Part shown: positions 1 through 9,907 of the stretch, one piece after another | Numbering within the stretch: the stretch's first letter is position 1 | Layout: each line of letters begins with the position of its first letter | NCBI GenBank assembly: GCA_034698045.1 | Contig: JAQGAU010001086.1 | Location: 1 to 21,536 of the forward strand | Length of the DNA: 21,536 nucleotides | Source: Paramacrobiotus richtersi | Taxonomy: Eukaryota > Tardigrada > Eutardigrada > Parachela > Macrobiotidae | Reading direction: 5' to 3' | Position numbers and translations under genes: made by a program | The notes under the pieces: model-generated | The model's input: only the letters and a program-made list of their open reading frames with translations | Told to the model about the DNA's origin: nothing | The model's database searches: none

Positions 1-67
1 TTGCGTGGGCGTTGCCGCACGCGCTCGCTCGGGTCCCGATCGACCCGAAACCCCCAAACAAACCCCA

Positions 68-994
68 TCAGGAATCCATTGCATAGGCCGTACGGCCCTC
101 GACTGGGACTTGTGTGCGGACGTAGCGGGTAAAACACGAGCTTCGCCAGAGTCCAAGGGCCTGGATCCGGGCTTCCGAAGATCCGTTTTTGGCTTCCATT
201 GTTGCGCAACCGATGCGAAAGCTGTGAGTTCCGTACCGATGCGCTTCGGGCAGTGATGCGGTAGCGAGCTTTAGTCCTCGGTCGAGGTGGATGCGGGTTA
301 GGTATTTGCTGTTCTCGAGGATGTACAATGGCATGTTGGGAGACGTTTTTGGCCTCACGGACAGATAATTACGAATTGCCCGCACCGGACAGATGGAGCG
401 ACCGGTTTCGGTGAGCTTTATCTGGTATTCGTAGCCGTACTGGTCCGTCTTTGATTTCTTGATGGCGAGTGTAATGGTCCTGCCGTCCCATTTCACATCC
501 TGTAGCAGGAGTGTGGACTGCGGATTGAAGATGGTAGCTGATTTGCTTACTAGCTCACCTGAGCGTAGAGCTGCAAAATATGCGCATGTGAACGCACTCC
601 AATGAAGGAGCTGTTCATATTCGGAGATCGATATGCGGGACAAGCGGTCCTTGATGGTACGCATCACCTTCAAGGTCACGGGCAGTCGGCCGTCATAGGA
701 CTGTGGCCGGAGGTGGGCCATGCCGTCGAGCACGTGTTCAACGGCAGTGGACTTGGACGGAGGGAGCAGCTTTTGTTCGACGTGGTGATTGTCGATGCCG
801 GTAAGGTACACCCTGATGGTAGACAGGCTCGTGCCCTCCGTGTGTAGCTGGGCGATAAATCGCAACAACGTCTGCTCTGTGGCCGGAAAGGCTACCACTG
901 GCTGTAACCTGCAGAACGCTATGAACCGCTTCACGCCAGCTTCATAGGTTCTTCTGGTGGACTCGGCGATATGATGACGTTGGGGGGTTACCAC
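68..994 (-). CDS. Tyrosine recombinase of the DIRS/Ngaro-like element
   Basis: A 308-residue open frame. It begins with an N-terminal SAM-like core-binding domain (STRRTYEAGVKRFIAFCRL, then SLSTIRVYLTGID), as in the YR proteins of DIRS and Ngaro elements. The C-terminal catalytic half shows the family's conserved residues: the first arginine in AALRSGEL, the H-x-x-R box in GTHSFRIGCAT, and the candidate nucleophile tyrosine in CFTRYVR near the C-terminus. In this family the enzyme recombines the circular cDNA copy into the genome. It directly follows the RNase H region on the same strand. Translation may begin upstream of the first Met, since the family often makes it from an overlapping frame. 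The identification is firm; activity of this copy is unknown. Confidence 0.85.
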   Translation of the reverse strand: MVTPQRHHIAESTRRTYEAGVKRFIAFCRLQPVVAFPATEQTLLRFIAQLHTEGTSLSTIRVYLTGIDNHHVEQKLLPPSKSTAVEHVLDGMAHLRPQSYDGRLPVTLKVMRTIKDRLSRISISEYEQLLHWSAFTCAYFAALRSGELVSKSATIFNPQSTLLLQDVKWDGRTITLAIKKSKTDQYGYEYQIKLTETGRSICPVRAIRNYLSVRPKTSPNMPLYILENSKYLTRIHLDRGLKLATASLPEAHRYGTHSFRIGCATMEAKNGSSEARIQALGLWRSSCFTRYVRTQVPVEGRTAYAMDS

Positions 995-1009
995 TATTAC
1001 GTCCAGCGT

Positions 1010-2640
1010 TCAACGGTAGCTGCAATGGAGGTCTTCCCATATTTCCGGTATCTTCTCTGGAAGACTGGCGGCGTCCGGTACAAGCCGACGGAATCGTGCA
1101 TTCTGAAATCGCGACAGCGCATCAGCGATCTCGTTATTACAACCTGGTAGATGCTTGATGGTTATAGCAAAGTTATTTATGACAGCGGTGTGAGATATGC
1201 GGCGCATAAGGTCTAGAACGCCGGGGCTTTTCGACTTTAGGCTTTCCCATGCTTGGGAGGCTCCTAAGTTGTCGCAGTGCATGATCACGCGACTGCGACT
1301 GAGCACACTGCCCTAGATCTTGAGGGCAAACATCACCGCGGCCGTCTCATGATATTCGATGCTGGGAGAGCACCGTGTGATCCATTCTGGCCAGCGGGAC
1401 TGGAACCAGCGCCCGCGGAAGTAACCGCCCATGCCGAGCGTTGCGGAAGCGTCCGTGAAGAGATGCAGAACGCTGGGGTCGGTCCAATCGGGGACAATGA
1501 AGGAAGCGGTTCCGTTCCACTGAGGAAGAAATGTCCGCCACCACTGCAGGTCCAACCGGAAGTCTTCTGCTAGAATTACTGTTGTTCTGCGACCTCTTGT
1601 CGTGGCATTAGCTTGTAAACGCACTGTGCCTTGGACGTCAGTCAGAAGCCGTATCAGGCGCCGGAGAAATAGACGGCCCGCGGGCACGCACTTGCACGCA
1701 AACTGCAACGAACCAATCAGGCTCTGGAGGTCACGAATGGTGCATGTGGATTTTGCCGCCCAGGAATTAAGCAGGGTAATCAGTTCTGCTAGCTTTCCTG
1801 GTGGCAGAGACAACGTTTGCGCTACCGAGTCGAGTTCTATGCCGAGGAATGTGATTCGTGTGGCTGGCCCCTCTAACTCGTCTGTTGCAAGGGGAACGCC
1901 CAGCTCGTCACACAAGGCAATAAACTGCTCGACTAGGGACTTGCACTTACGTCTGTCTTCTGTGGCGATGAAGAAGTCATCGATGTAGTGCAAGATGCTA
2001 ACGTGTCCAGTTTGGTCCACGAAGATCCAGTGTATGGCTTCGGAGCACATGCAGAAGAGTCCCGGAGCAGATCGGGATCCAAATGGGAGTACCATGTCGT
2101 AATAATATTCGCGTCGAACTGGAAACCAAGCAGATGGTACTGGTGTGGGCGGACCGGAATAAGCCTGAAGGCGGTTTTGATATCCAGTTTAGCGATCGCT
2201 GTGCCTTTGCCGAGTTGGCTGAGAATGCGCGCGGCGTCGTCGACCGAGCAAAACTGTGGTGGTGGATCGTCTTTCGGTGTGAAGGAGTTCACGCTGTCGC
2301 CGTCCGGGAGGGAAAGGTCCATGATGACTCTGTGACCGCCGGGTTTCTTTGGGCGACAACCGAGATAATTAACAACAAAATCGGCCAACGGAGGGTGGTC
2401 GAACGGGCCGACCGTGTGACCGGCCGCAATTTCGGACCGAATCGCTTTGCGTACAACTTTACTGTTTCGGATCGCATATACGCTGTTTTTGAAGTAGCCT
2501 GACCTTTCAGGACCGTCAAACTTGATATCGGCGCCAATAGTTAACATAGTAAATAGGGAACAAACAAACATTTTGTTAGGGTGGCGTACGAGAAGGTTCC
2601 GGAAGGCGTCAGGCTTAAGCGGAGTTGTCGCCGCGAAAAG
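1010..2640 (-). pseudogene. Reverse transcriptase-RNase H region of the DIRS/Ngaro-like element (fossil)
   Basis: On the minus strand this holds, in order, the RT fingers and palm (GCRPKKPGGHRVIMDLS, then AIAKLDIKTAFRLIPV), the FGSRSAPGLF segment, the YIDD catalytic box (LHYIDDFFIATE) and an RNase H domain. RNase H shows LHLFTDASATLGMGGYF and, towards its end, IKHLPGCNNEIADALSRFQ, a closing signature common to DIRS-order RNase H. The region copies element RNA into DNA in intact relatives. It is broken in this copy. The RNase H end and the tyrosine recombinase are nearly adjacent, leaving no space for a methyltransferase domain. The start near 2640 is a similarity limit (TTPLKPDAFRNLLVRHP), not a proven start codon. 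Confidence 0.85.
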
Positions 2641-2822
2641 AAATGATCCGTAACGGAGAGCGAAGAAATTCAAATGAGACACATCGATATGCAGGTAGCA
2701 AGCCCAGAGAGCGAACGAACACGATAAAATGCAAGCCTGTGGGAAGGCGTGTCTAGGAACAATGGAATACAACTCGTACGCCACCATTAACTTCAATTAA
2801 ACAATTTTAATTAGACATTTAG

Positions 2823-2904
2823 AATGAAACAAGATGGAGGTTTTGATGGACATAATGCAACTTAAATGAAACAAAACGCAATTTTTATGGACACACTGCA
2901 ACTT
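2823..2904. repeat. Two-copy tandem repeat, 42-bp unit
   Basis: Copy one (2823-2864) and copy two (2865-2904) both start AATGAAACAA and end with a TGCAACTT block preceded by ATGGACA. The middle of the unit has diverged. It lies just upstream, on the minus strand, of the DIRS-like RT region, so it could belong to that element's leader, but this is only inferred from position. Confidence 0.7.
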
Positions 2905-5900
2905 CTTCTCCCCTTTCGAAGGAGATAACCCCGCCGCTGCGAAGTAAAAACATCGTTGCATGCACCCTACCGTACCATTGCGCCTTTAAGCGCGCCAGTG
3001 CGGCTAAAGTTGACATGGTTTACGCTGACGTCTCGGACGCAGCAGTATCATCGCTAGTGCTCTTGATCGAGATAGAAGGAAACTAAAGTGTACTTGTTCA
3101 GCAGTCAGTAGAGGTTGTTAGTTTTTAAAAGGAAAACACCAAAAAAGAGAAATGCGCACTTTGATTCAGCTGTTGGGCAACTGGATTTATAAAAAGTTAA
3201 TATTAGGATTAAAGTTCGAGATACACGATTCAGGGTGAAATAACAACGTTACCTGCTAGTGAACAGCTGATAGCCAACGAGCGTTTACGAAAGGACTTAT
3301 ACGAGGAAATGAAATGACTGTACGGAAAAGAGACATTAAAAGAATTCAAGTTTTTGAACTTTTCAATGTTTTTATTTGAAAAAAATTTTGCGGTTTTGGT
3401 ATTTTTGAAATTTTAGGAAAACAAACCTATTGCGGCTACCGTTACAGGAACATAGTAAAACGAAAAATATTCATCGTGCTGTTTGGATTATTTCGAACGT
3501 TTGAATCGGTCGGGATGCTCGGAAAACGGAGGAACAAACTGTACAGGCGGAGTGAGATGGCTGATCGGATTCGGTGGTAGATCGTCCTTGAATTGGTCCG
3601 GATGTGTTAATTGGTGGAAAATCCGGCTGAATCGTGAGGTAGTCCATGATTAGCCAGCGATGTCATCAAAAACGCATCTGAGAAGACTTAAGCGCGGCAG
3701 GTCAAAAACATACAGAGAAACATGACGCTACAAAGATCGTATCCGAGATTAGTATTGCAACGGCTTAGTTTTAAGAACGAAACGATCGTAACTGTTGTGG
3801 AAACAGTTCAGGGAAAAAACGGTGGTTGATCGGAAAAATAACGGAAATACTACAGCAAGATTGAGAACGGTTGAAAATGAATAGGAGAATATACATAGTT
3901 CGTGTGTACGAATAACTGATAATAAAGACACTAACAGTGCGCTGTTCAGATCTTCAGCAGTAGTGATCATATTTGGAAAGGGACATTTCGTTTTTTGGAA
4001 AATTAACACTACAGAAGTTCAGGATTTACTCAGCAAAGATCTTGTTAGCCATTACTACAGACTTGTAGTGCTGAAATGGTGCAAAGCACGGTTCGCGATT
4101 TTGTACGCAGTTGTGGTCAATAGTGCACAACTGTAGCAAGAACGCAAAGGATGGGTTGGCTCGGAAATTTGTACACGTATCAGACAGAGGAGGAAAGCAT
4201 TCGTAAAACACATAAAAAGGAAACTTGATATGAAACCACGATTTTGAGAAAATTAAAAAGCAATATGTTATTGCAAACTGGATTGCGGCTTAGCCTGAGA
4301 AACGGCAACGTGAAGGCGCATTTGTTCGCGGAATGAGTTGAACGAATCTGACAATAATATTCATCAGGGCAGTTGAAACAAATTTATTATGCCAACGGCG
4401 AACCAAAAAAACAAAAGGTTTGACGGACAGCATTTTACACTGCAGAAACGCAATGCGAAGCAAAACGAGAGTTTTGATAAAATCATAAGAAGGTCAGGCA
4501 GAGCGGATGTCAGTGCAGTAAGAGTTGAAACATCGGTCTTTGGAACGGAATTTCGTGTGGACAAAAACCGATGACGCAGAGTTTATTGGAACAGGCGTCA
4601 GTTTTCGTAAGAAGGAACCTCAAAATTCTGTAAGAAAAGGTCGGTCTGGAACAAGTTATAAGAAATCACTTTTACGGAAAATAGTCGAAAGGTAGTCGAA
4701 AACCAATCCTGGCGGTTTGCAGAACTGACGAATCAAATAAACGGGAGCTTTTTTATCATTTATTCTTCGAAACTTTGGTCCATAAATGGTAAATGTGGTG
4801 CATGGGTAGCCAGTCGTCAATTTATTTTTGCGTATTTTTGGAATGCAATGAGTACGTAACTCTGCCGTACTCACGCAGGGTACCGCTGCTATTCGACTGA
4901 AAAACTAAGGGATTTTCAGTCCTATGTTTTTCTGAACGAACGGCAGGTGCGCTATTCTTCTGCTGCGCGGAATAACGCATCCTTTTAAATAGCAAGTCTC
5001 GCAACGAAGGAATTGGGCCCTTTCCCTCAGTTTGAAAACAGTTTAACAGGAGCAAAGAAGCTTTTGGATGCGACCAGCGCAGACTTTTCAGTCATTTAAC
5101 TGATGCGTGCATTTAGTTTGATCTTCTTTAATTGAGTTTTCATAATCATTGACAGCAGCAAACAAAGTGATCGCTTGTGCGCTATTCAAAACAATTACTT
5201 CAACAAAAACTGAACTATGATACATTTTGCTGACCAGTGCTGCTAATTCACAAACGGAGTTATCCAAGGTTTATGCCGGCCGGTCATATTATTCCTCCGC
5301 TTACTGGCCCGAAGCCAGTAGTAGGCTTCCCATCGGAGTATCAACAACTTCAAATTCCCTAGCTTGCTGGTCCTACCCCAGTAGTGGAACTCACATCTAC
5401 CCTTAGTAGTGGGGAATGCACAATTTTCTTTAACGTACCTACTCAGCTCGCAAGCTAGTACGGCTTCGCATAATCTGAACAGTTATTCCTGGACTAGCTA
5501 CCACATTTCAACGTACACACATCATACGCAATATTTAGTCAATGCAAAAAAACAAACATTTTATCTCGTGTCGGAAACGACCGTAGAGTCTGGTGAACAT
5601 GTTTTTCGGGTACTGCAAAACAACCCGGATGGGCGTATACTAAACAGTAAGAATGCGGGTATCGACACATTGGGACAAAATGAACTGGAAAAGGGTCGAC
5701 TGTTGCAGTTCCGGAGAACATAGATTGAACTTCAAACTTCGCTTGCAAACGGGATCTCAGAGAGAGTAAATTGAAAAAAACGCATACACTGACTGTCGCT
5801 GGACGAAGGAACAGTAGTAAAGGTGCTTTGCAGTTTAAAATCTAGGGGTGACAAACTGATGAGTACGCGAAAACAGAAGTAAGCGGAAACAGGTACGGAT

Positions 5901-6583
5901 CTGGGTCAAAGATCAATCTATTATTGGGATTCGGTTACATTATTCGGATAGCACAATCGTGGAACAATTAGTAGCATTTAGTGCAGGGGTTCATAACTGC
6001 GGAAGCCTGATGCTTGACGCGTTCAGCAAGCAGAAACAAACCAAAAAATTAAGAATTCAGGTAAATCGATTCGCCACAATATGGAAATGTAGAAGTGCTA
6101 ACGAACTGAAACAGTTCGAGAGAAGTCAAGAGAAATCTTTGAAGACGGTAACAGGCTGACCGTAGCATTATGGGAAAACGTTTGAAATTTGCGGTGCAAA
6201 CAAACAAAGACGATACAAAAGAAATTCGGGGAACTTGTACAAACAATTCACGACTGACTAAAGTATAACATTCACGACGACGAAATTAACTTTCGGAACT
6301 GTTGGTTTGATGATTGCGTAGAATATACAGCCCGACAAATTAACGATTTTGAGCAGCTACACAGTGACATTGCGAAAGGTTCAGACCAAACGAATGAATA
6401 TTCCTGGGCTTAAGACTTTGAAGAACAACGAAGAAACAAAGATAAAATTAATATAATTACTGAGCAAAAGAAAACGACACCATAGTTTAATTCTACAAAA
6501 GGGAAGAAAAGCAGTACAAAGGGTGATAAAGTTTTTTCTTTTATTTGTACTGGACGGGAACACACATAACATCTAAGCATTTA
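2905..6583. other. Gene-poor stretch, purine-rich on the plus strand
   Basis: No coding region is supported here. The open frames are short, mostly on the minus strand, and read as phenylalanine-, serine- and leucine-rich because that strand is T- and C-rich; none shows a domain. From about 3480 to 6500 the plus strand reads repeatedly as GGAAAC- and CGGAA-like strings, with G above C and A above T by eye. It separates the DIRS-like RT from the gag-like fossil on the same strand. It may be old unrecognised transposon sequence or intronic; nothing visible decides. Confidence 0.5.
5304..5381. repeat. Pair of CTGG-N7-CCAG stem-loops followed by TAGT
   Basis: CTGG at 5304-5307 pairs with CCAG at 5315-5318, and CTGG at 5367-5370 pairs with CCAG at 5378-5381. 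Each has a 7-nt loop and is followed directly by TAGT. A third TAGTAGTGG string follows near 5407. The stems are only 4 bp, so this may be a diverged short repeat, not a functional structure. The segment is also less purine-skewed than its surroundings. Confidence 0.35.
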
Positions 6584-6946
6584 TCAGTCGAATAATATAA
6601 GGTCAACCGATGTGCAGTCATCGCATGTTGTGCAGCTTGCCCGGTTAGCGCTACTGTCAGGAGTTAACCTTTGCGAAGACAGGTTATCTAGACTGTTATG
6701 AACGTGACGAGGGCGGTAATTCATGCTACTGGGGTCTGAGATGCAGTTTTTCCTAATATGCCCAGGTTGGCCGCAGTAAAGACACCTGCGTTGTTTTCGG
6801 CGCTTTCGGATATTATTTGAAGTGCGGCCATGAAAGCAATGACTTCGTTCATCAAAGTGAAGGTCTGAACTAGAATTTCTGCCATGGTCGGAGTTATTGC
6901 CCTGTTTACTGCCGGAGGTTCGGTGCGGACGTCGTGGGGAACTCAA
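6584..6946 (-). pseudogene. Gag-like fossil with one CCHC zinc knuckle
   Basis: This 120-residue minus-strand open frame has a basic run (RKRRKQRR) leading into a zinc knuckle of the form C-x2-C-x4-H-x4-C (CLYCGQPGHIRKNC). That is the nucleocapsid signature of retrotransposon gag proteins, used to bind element RNA. The rest is serine-, arginine- and histidine-rich and low in complexity. It could be the gag of the DIRS-like element on the same strand, but nearly 4 kb of unexplained sequence lies between them, so it may come from a separate LTR or DIRS element. Treated as a broken copy; family unassigned. Confidence 0.55.
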
Positions 6947-7147
6947 CTATTCGGGAAGAAAACAGAAATATTTATTTGTTAAGACACGATGAAATCTCAG
7001 AAAAGCGGTTCTGTCCTAATGAAAGAGTTCCGTGCTGTGAAGCGGGATCGAATAGTGTGTCGTTGTTTGGCGTGCTGCCTTCATTTGAACTATCAGTAAT
7101 CTGAGCTACGGACTGGGATCGGGACCGTTCGATAAATGTTCGGCTGA

Positions 7148-7878
7148 TTAAATCAAGGATTTCTCGAGCACAGGAAGTAGATCTTTAGCACAGATATTTC
7201 TCTTCGCGGTGAGGAATTCGATATCGGTGAACGGTATTCTGGCAAAGGGGATTGTAACTTCATCATTATTCGCATCGTAAAGAAAACAATCCGGTTTGGA
7301 AACAGTCGGTACAGTTCGTTCGTAATTGAGTTTGGAGAAGATAGAGCATTCTGTCGGTAACCTGACTACATCTAGTGCAACGCAGTGAGGTGTGGGATAC
7401 AGAGCGTTTTTTGCAAACGGCGAGTGTGAATCATCTGAGATTTTCAGGTTCGTGGTGTCGTGCGGATTAGGCGCAGTCGAGTCATCGGTGCCGGTGGGTG
7501 TTGTTAGGGACAAGCTGACTAAGGGCTTGGATCGTGCAGCTTCAGTGATTGAGTATGGCGTTGACGCGTTGTGAGTCCGCAAATTTACACCTACATTTTC
7601 ATTGACCTCGAAATTCATGATTAATCAGCCTTCGTATCGTCTACGTCACTTACAAAACCGACGGAAGAAAAGTCGCAACCGAAATTGTTTATTGAAATCG
7701 ACAGTTCACAAGAACAAGGTGTGGCGTGAGTCAGTCTGTCTGTTGCGGATTTCTGGGTATATTCGCCTGGAGTCGGTAAGCGCATTAATTTGAAGGTAGG
7801 GTTGTTCGAAACAATGATTGGAAGATGTCTCACAAGCAAGAAAGGAGCGGCGTTACAGTGACTAAGCGAACTATCCAA
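7148..7878 (-). pseudogene. Possible upstream part of the gag-like fossil
   Basis: Minus-strand open frames of 156 and 85 residues lie just upstream of the zinc-knuckle frame. The longer one is mixed in composition and looks more like real coding sequence than the phenylalanine-rich frames around it, with segments such as PHCVALDVVRLPTECSIF and VTIPFARIPFTDIEFLTAK. No domain is recognised. Position and strand suggest it is the N-terminal side of the same gag-like fossil. This is an inference from context only. Confidence 0.25.
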
Positions 7879-8530
7879 AGACTGGTTGACAGATGCACAA
7901 AATGTTGCGTTGGGCTAGAAAGTCATGAAGCTTTCACTCGGCAGATTTTTGTAATGAGAAACTGGGAACGGCTTTCTCAGAACTGTTACTCATTTGTGTT
8001 TTGCTAACTGTTATCCCAAGGACGAAGGGAGCATCTTTGCACAGCAAAACGGTCGCAATCAGAAGTTCGATGATACATTGAAAAAAAAACTGTACAATGC
8101 AAGCAAAAACAAAAGTCAGACGGATACTTGGAACGATTGCAAAAGATAACTGGGTACGGCTTTGGCAGGTTTTTGCAAGTTTTCCAGATATGCTAGACTG
8201 TGCCCCTGAACAACCAAGCTGAGTCATTCTCGAGAAAAATAGAGCTGCTCATGCTCATGCTCATGAACTGCATGTGTACGACGGAAGAAATTTACATTAT
8301 GGAAAGAAAAGAAAGCAGGTTTCGGTATACGAGATACAAAACGGTAATTAACCCAGCTGGTGAGAGGTTTTTTGGTTCAAGCGTTTTTCTGCTGGAGTAC
8401 AGTAAGAGATTTGTACAAAAGTAATAAAGATAAGCTATTCGACTTCAGGAGCGAAAACGTAATAGGGTAAACCGACAAGTGTTTCAAAGTGAATTTGGAA
8501 AATACACATTTCAAAATCTTTTTATTATAA
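7879..8530. other. No gene seen between the gag-like fossil and LINE A
   Basis: Only short frames without recognisable domains are present. A small (GCTCAT)3 microsatellite lies at 8247-8264. The stretch is A-rich on the plus strand, like the rest of the 3.5-8.5 kb block. The true 5' end of LINE A may lie inside it but leaves no visible boundary. Confidence 0.5.
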
Positions 8531-8566
8531 TTCTCGCTGTCTCGCTGTGTCATTCTCGCTGTGTCA
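8531..8566 (+). repeat. TCTCGCTGT short repeats ahead of LINE A ORF1
   Basis: The nonamer TCTCGCTGT occurs three times, starting at 8532, 8540 and 8554, the last two followed by GTC. The cluster sits about 80 bp before the ORF1 start codon. It could be a 5' UTR feature of LINE A or a small local duplication. Confidence 0.55.
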
Positions 8567-8645
8567 GCTTGCAATCTGCCACATTAATTTAGCTCTCGTA
8601 TCCGGGTTTGATTACTGCACATCTGTTCGCTATTTCTCCCCCAAT

Positions 8646-9803
8646 ATGGGGGAAAATAATATGGAGGATTATGAACAGTTACCACCTGATTTGCTTCAGA
8701 AAGCTGAACAAATTCTAGCTTTTGCGAAAAATGTCTTGAATTCCGACCTTGGTATCCAGCACGAATTACTGGCAAATGAAACGAGAATTGTTATGAAGAT
8801 CGTGGATGAATTGGGCATTGCCCATGTCGGCGCCCTGAACACCAATACCATGTTGAATCGACAGATTCTGACTGATGGTCAAGATGCTGCAACGCAGACC
8901 GATATTCCATTGCCGGTATTAGCCATACCACGCGTGTTACCGGCTTCCGTTCCGCCACCGAAACCCCGAGTCCCAAACCGTCCTACCTATGCCTCCGTTT
9001 CCACGGAGAAGCCGCCAACCGTCATCCTCAAGCCGAAAACGGCCGATCCCAATGACCGTTCACGAATCTCCAGTCGCGAGCTCCATACCATATGCGAAAC
9101 CGTGAACACCACCCGTCCGTCTGGATCGACTGATCTGAATGTCACTAACATACGACCGGGCCACGGTAAGAGTGTTTGCGTAGAATTTGACAATGCAGAA
9201 AGTGCTAGCAGGGGTAAATTACTGTTTGCTAAAAACGCTGAGAAGACTGGTTTTATTGTACACAACTCCAAAATTCGCACTCATCGTATGATCGCGCGCC
9301 GAGTGCCAGTAATCCTTTCAGATGAACATTTTTCGATACAAGTTCGTATGCGGTGTAATGTTTCCGAATCATCTGTTGTGAAAATTGTTACTAGACTGAA
9401 AAACCTTCGCAAAGATGTTTCCACCTGCGCAATTGTATTCGAAGTTGATAAGTACGTTCGCGATGAACTTTTGCATAAGAAGTCTGAAATGATTAACTGG
9501 TTTCCGTGTCCTGTGGAAGAGCACTTCTACGTGCCTCAGTGCAAAAACTGTTGTGCTTTCGGCCACACGGCAGCACAGTGTAAAAACGCTACTTGTTGTT
9601 GATACTGTGCGGGTTCTCATTTGTCTACGGAGGGTAAAGTTAACGATGATTTCGTGTGGTGATGTACCGAATGTGTCCGTCAGAGTGTGTATTCACAGGA
9701 AAATTATCATACGGCATATGACCTAGCGTACTGTTGTGTTTACAAAAGAATTCGTGAGTCACGGGTTTTTTTCAACCGAAATGTTCAAACAAACTGGGTT
9801 TGA
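8646..9803 (+). pseudogene. LINE A ORF1: gag-like RNA-binding protein, two in-frame TGA codons
   Basis: The frame opens upstream, but the first ATG is at 8646 (MGENNMEDYEQLPPDLLQ), and it runs to TGA at 9801-9803 (385 codons). The N-terminal third is acidic with a likely helix; a proline-rich linker follows (RVLPASVPPPKPRVPNRP). Next comes an RRM-like segment (LNVTNIRPGHGKSVCVEF, then KLLFAKNAEKTGF). The C-terminal part holds zinc knuckles: C-x2-C-x4-H-x4-C in CKNCCAFGHTAAQC, then a second cluster with YCAGSH and a final CTEC. This layout is usual for ORF1 proteins of Jockey- and CR1-group LINEs, which coat element RNA. TGA codons at 9600-9602 and 9660-9662 interrupt it, and both sit where a CGA arginine codon would fit. 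The last 46 bp overlap the open ORF2 frame. Confidence 0.8.
9767..9803 (+). promoter_or_regulatory. Candidate -1 ribosomal frameshift signal between LINE A ORF1 and ORF2
   Basis: In the ORF1 frame, positions 9767-9773 read T TTT TTC, a canonical X-XXY-YYZ slippery heptamer. Slipping back one base enters exactly the ORF2 frame, which has been open only since its TGA at 9755-9757. A hairpin follows 11 nt downstream: TCAAAC (9785-9790) pairs fully with GTTTGA (9798-9803) around a 7-nt loop, and the 3' arm contains the ORF1 stop codon. The ORF2 frame has no ATG from 9758 up to the endonuclease once the Harbinger insert is removed. The stem is short and the spacer rather long, so the signal remains a candidate. 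Confidence 0.5.
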
Positions 9804-9867
9804 CTTCGAACAATTGCGTAGGCAATATAAATGATTCAAATGCGCTGTACAAATGTACTAACCTGCC

Positions 9868-9870
9868 TAA
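9868..9870. repeat. TAA target site duplication, left copy (right copy 14527-14529)
   Basis: TAA flanks the Harbinger element directly on both sides. A 3-bp TWA duplication is the known target choice of the PIF/Harbinger superfamily. Joining the flanks through one TAA gives an unbroken LINE A frame (KCTNLP-KNYRSIKLRC). Confidence 0.93.
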
Positions 9871-9907
9871 TACTAGGTTCATACTTTTCTGTTTCATGCA
9901 AAACAGA
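9871..9907 (+). repeat. Harbinger left terminal inverted repeat
   Basis: 37 bp starting TACTAGGTTCATACTT. Compared with the reverse complement of the right end it differs at three sites (positions 17, 25 and 28 of the repeat). It runs into AAACAGA-type repeats. Confidence 0.93.

Larger units (their letters stand above)
1..2800 (-). mobile_element. DIRS/Ngaro-like tyrosine-recombinase retroelement, broken, cut by the window edge
   Basis: Read on the minus strand, the region encodes reverse transcriptase, then RNase H, then a tyrosine recombinase, the order that defines DIRS-order (YR) retrotransposons. These elements integrate their DNA copy with a tyrosine recombinase instead of a DDE integrase. 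No integrase or protease is seen, and there is no room for the methyltransferase that DIRS1-type elements carry between RNase H and recombinase, so a Ngaro- or PAT-like relative is possible. The copy is a fossil with roughly two or three breaks. The recombinase is still one long open frame, which suggests moderate age. The 5' limit near 2640-2800 is where recognisable RT similarity stops; the 3' end lies outside the window. Terminal repeats were not found. Confidence 0.85.

Noticed and set aside
602-2502. Plus-strand frames of 80-139 residues opposite the YR element
   Set aside because: They lie antisense to clear recombinase, RNase H and RT sequence and show no domain of their own.
3749-6572. 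Many minus-strand frames of 60-86 residues as possible small genes
   Set aside because: They are phenylalanine-, serine- and cysteine-rich products of a T/C-rich strand, without domains, good start context or mutual continuity.
8247-8264. (GCTCAT)3 as a functional repeat
   Set aside because: Three perfect units of 6 bp are ordinary microsatellite-scale variation.
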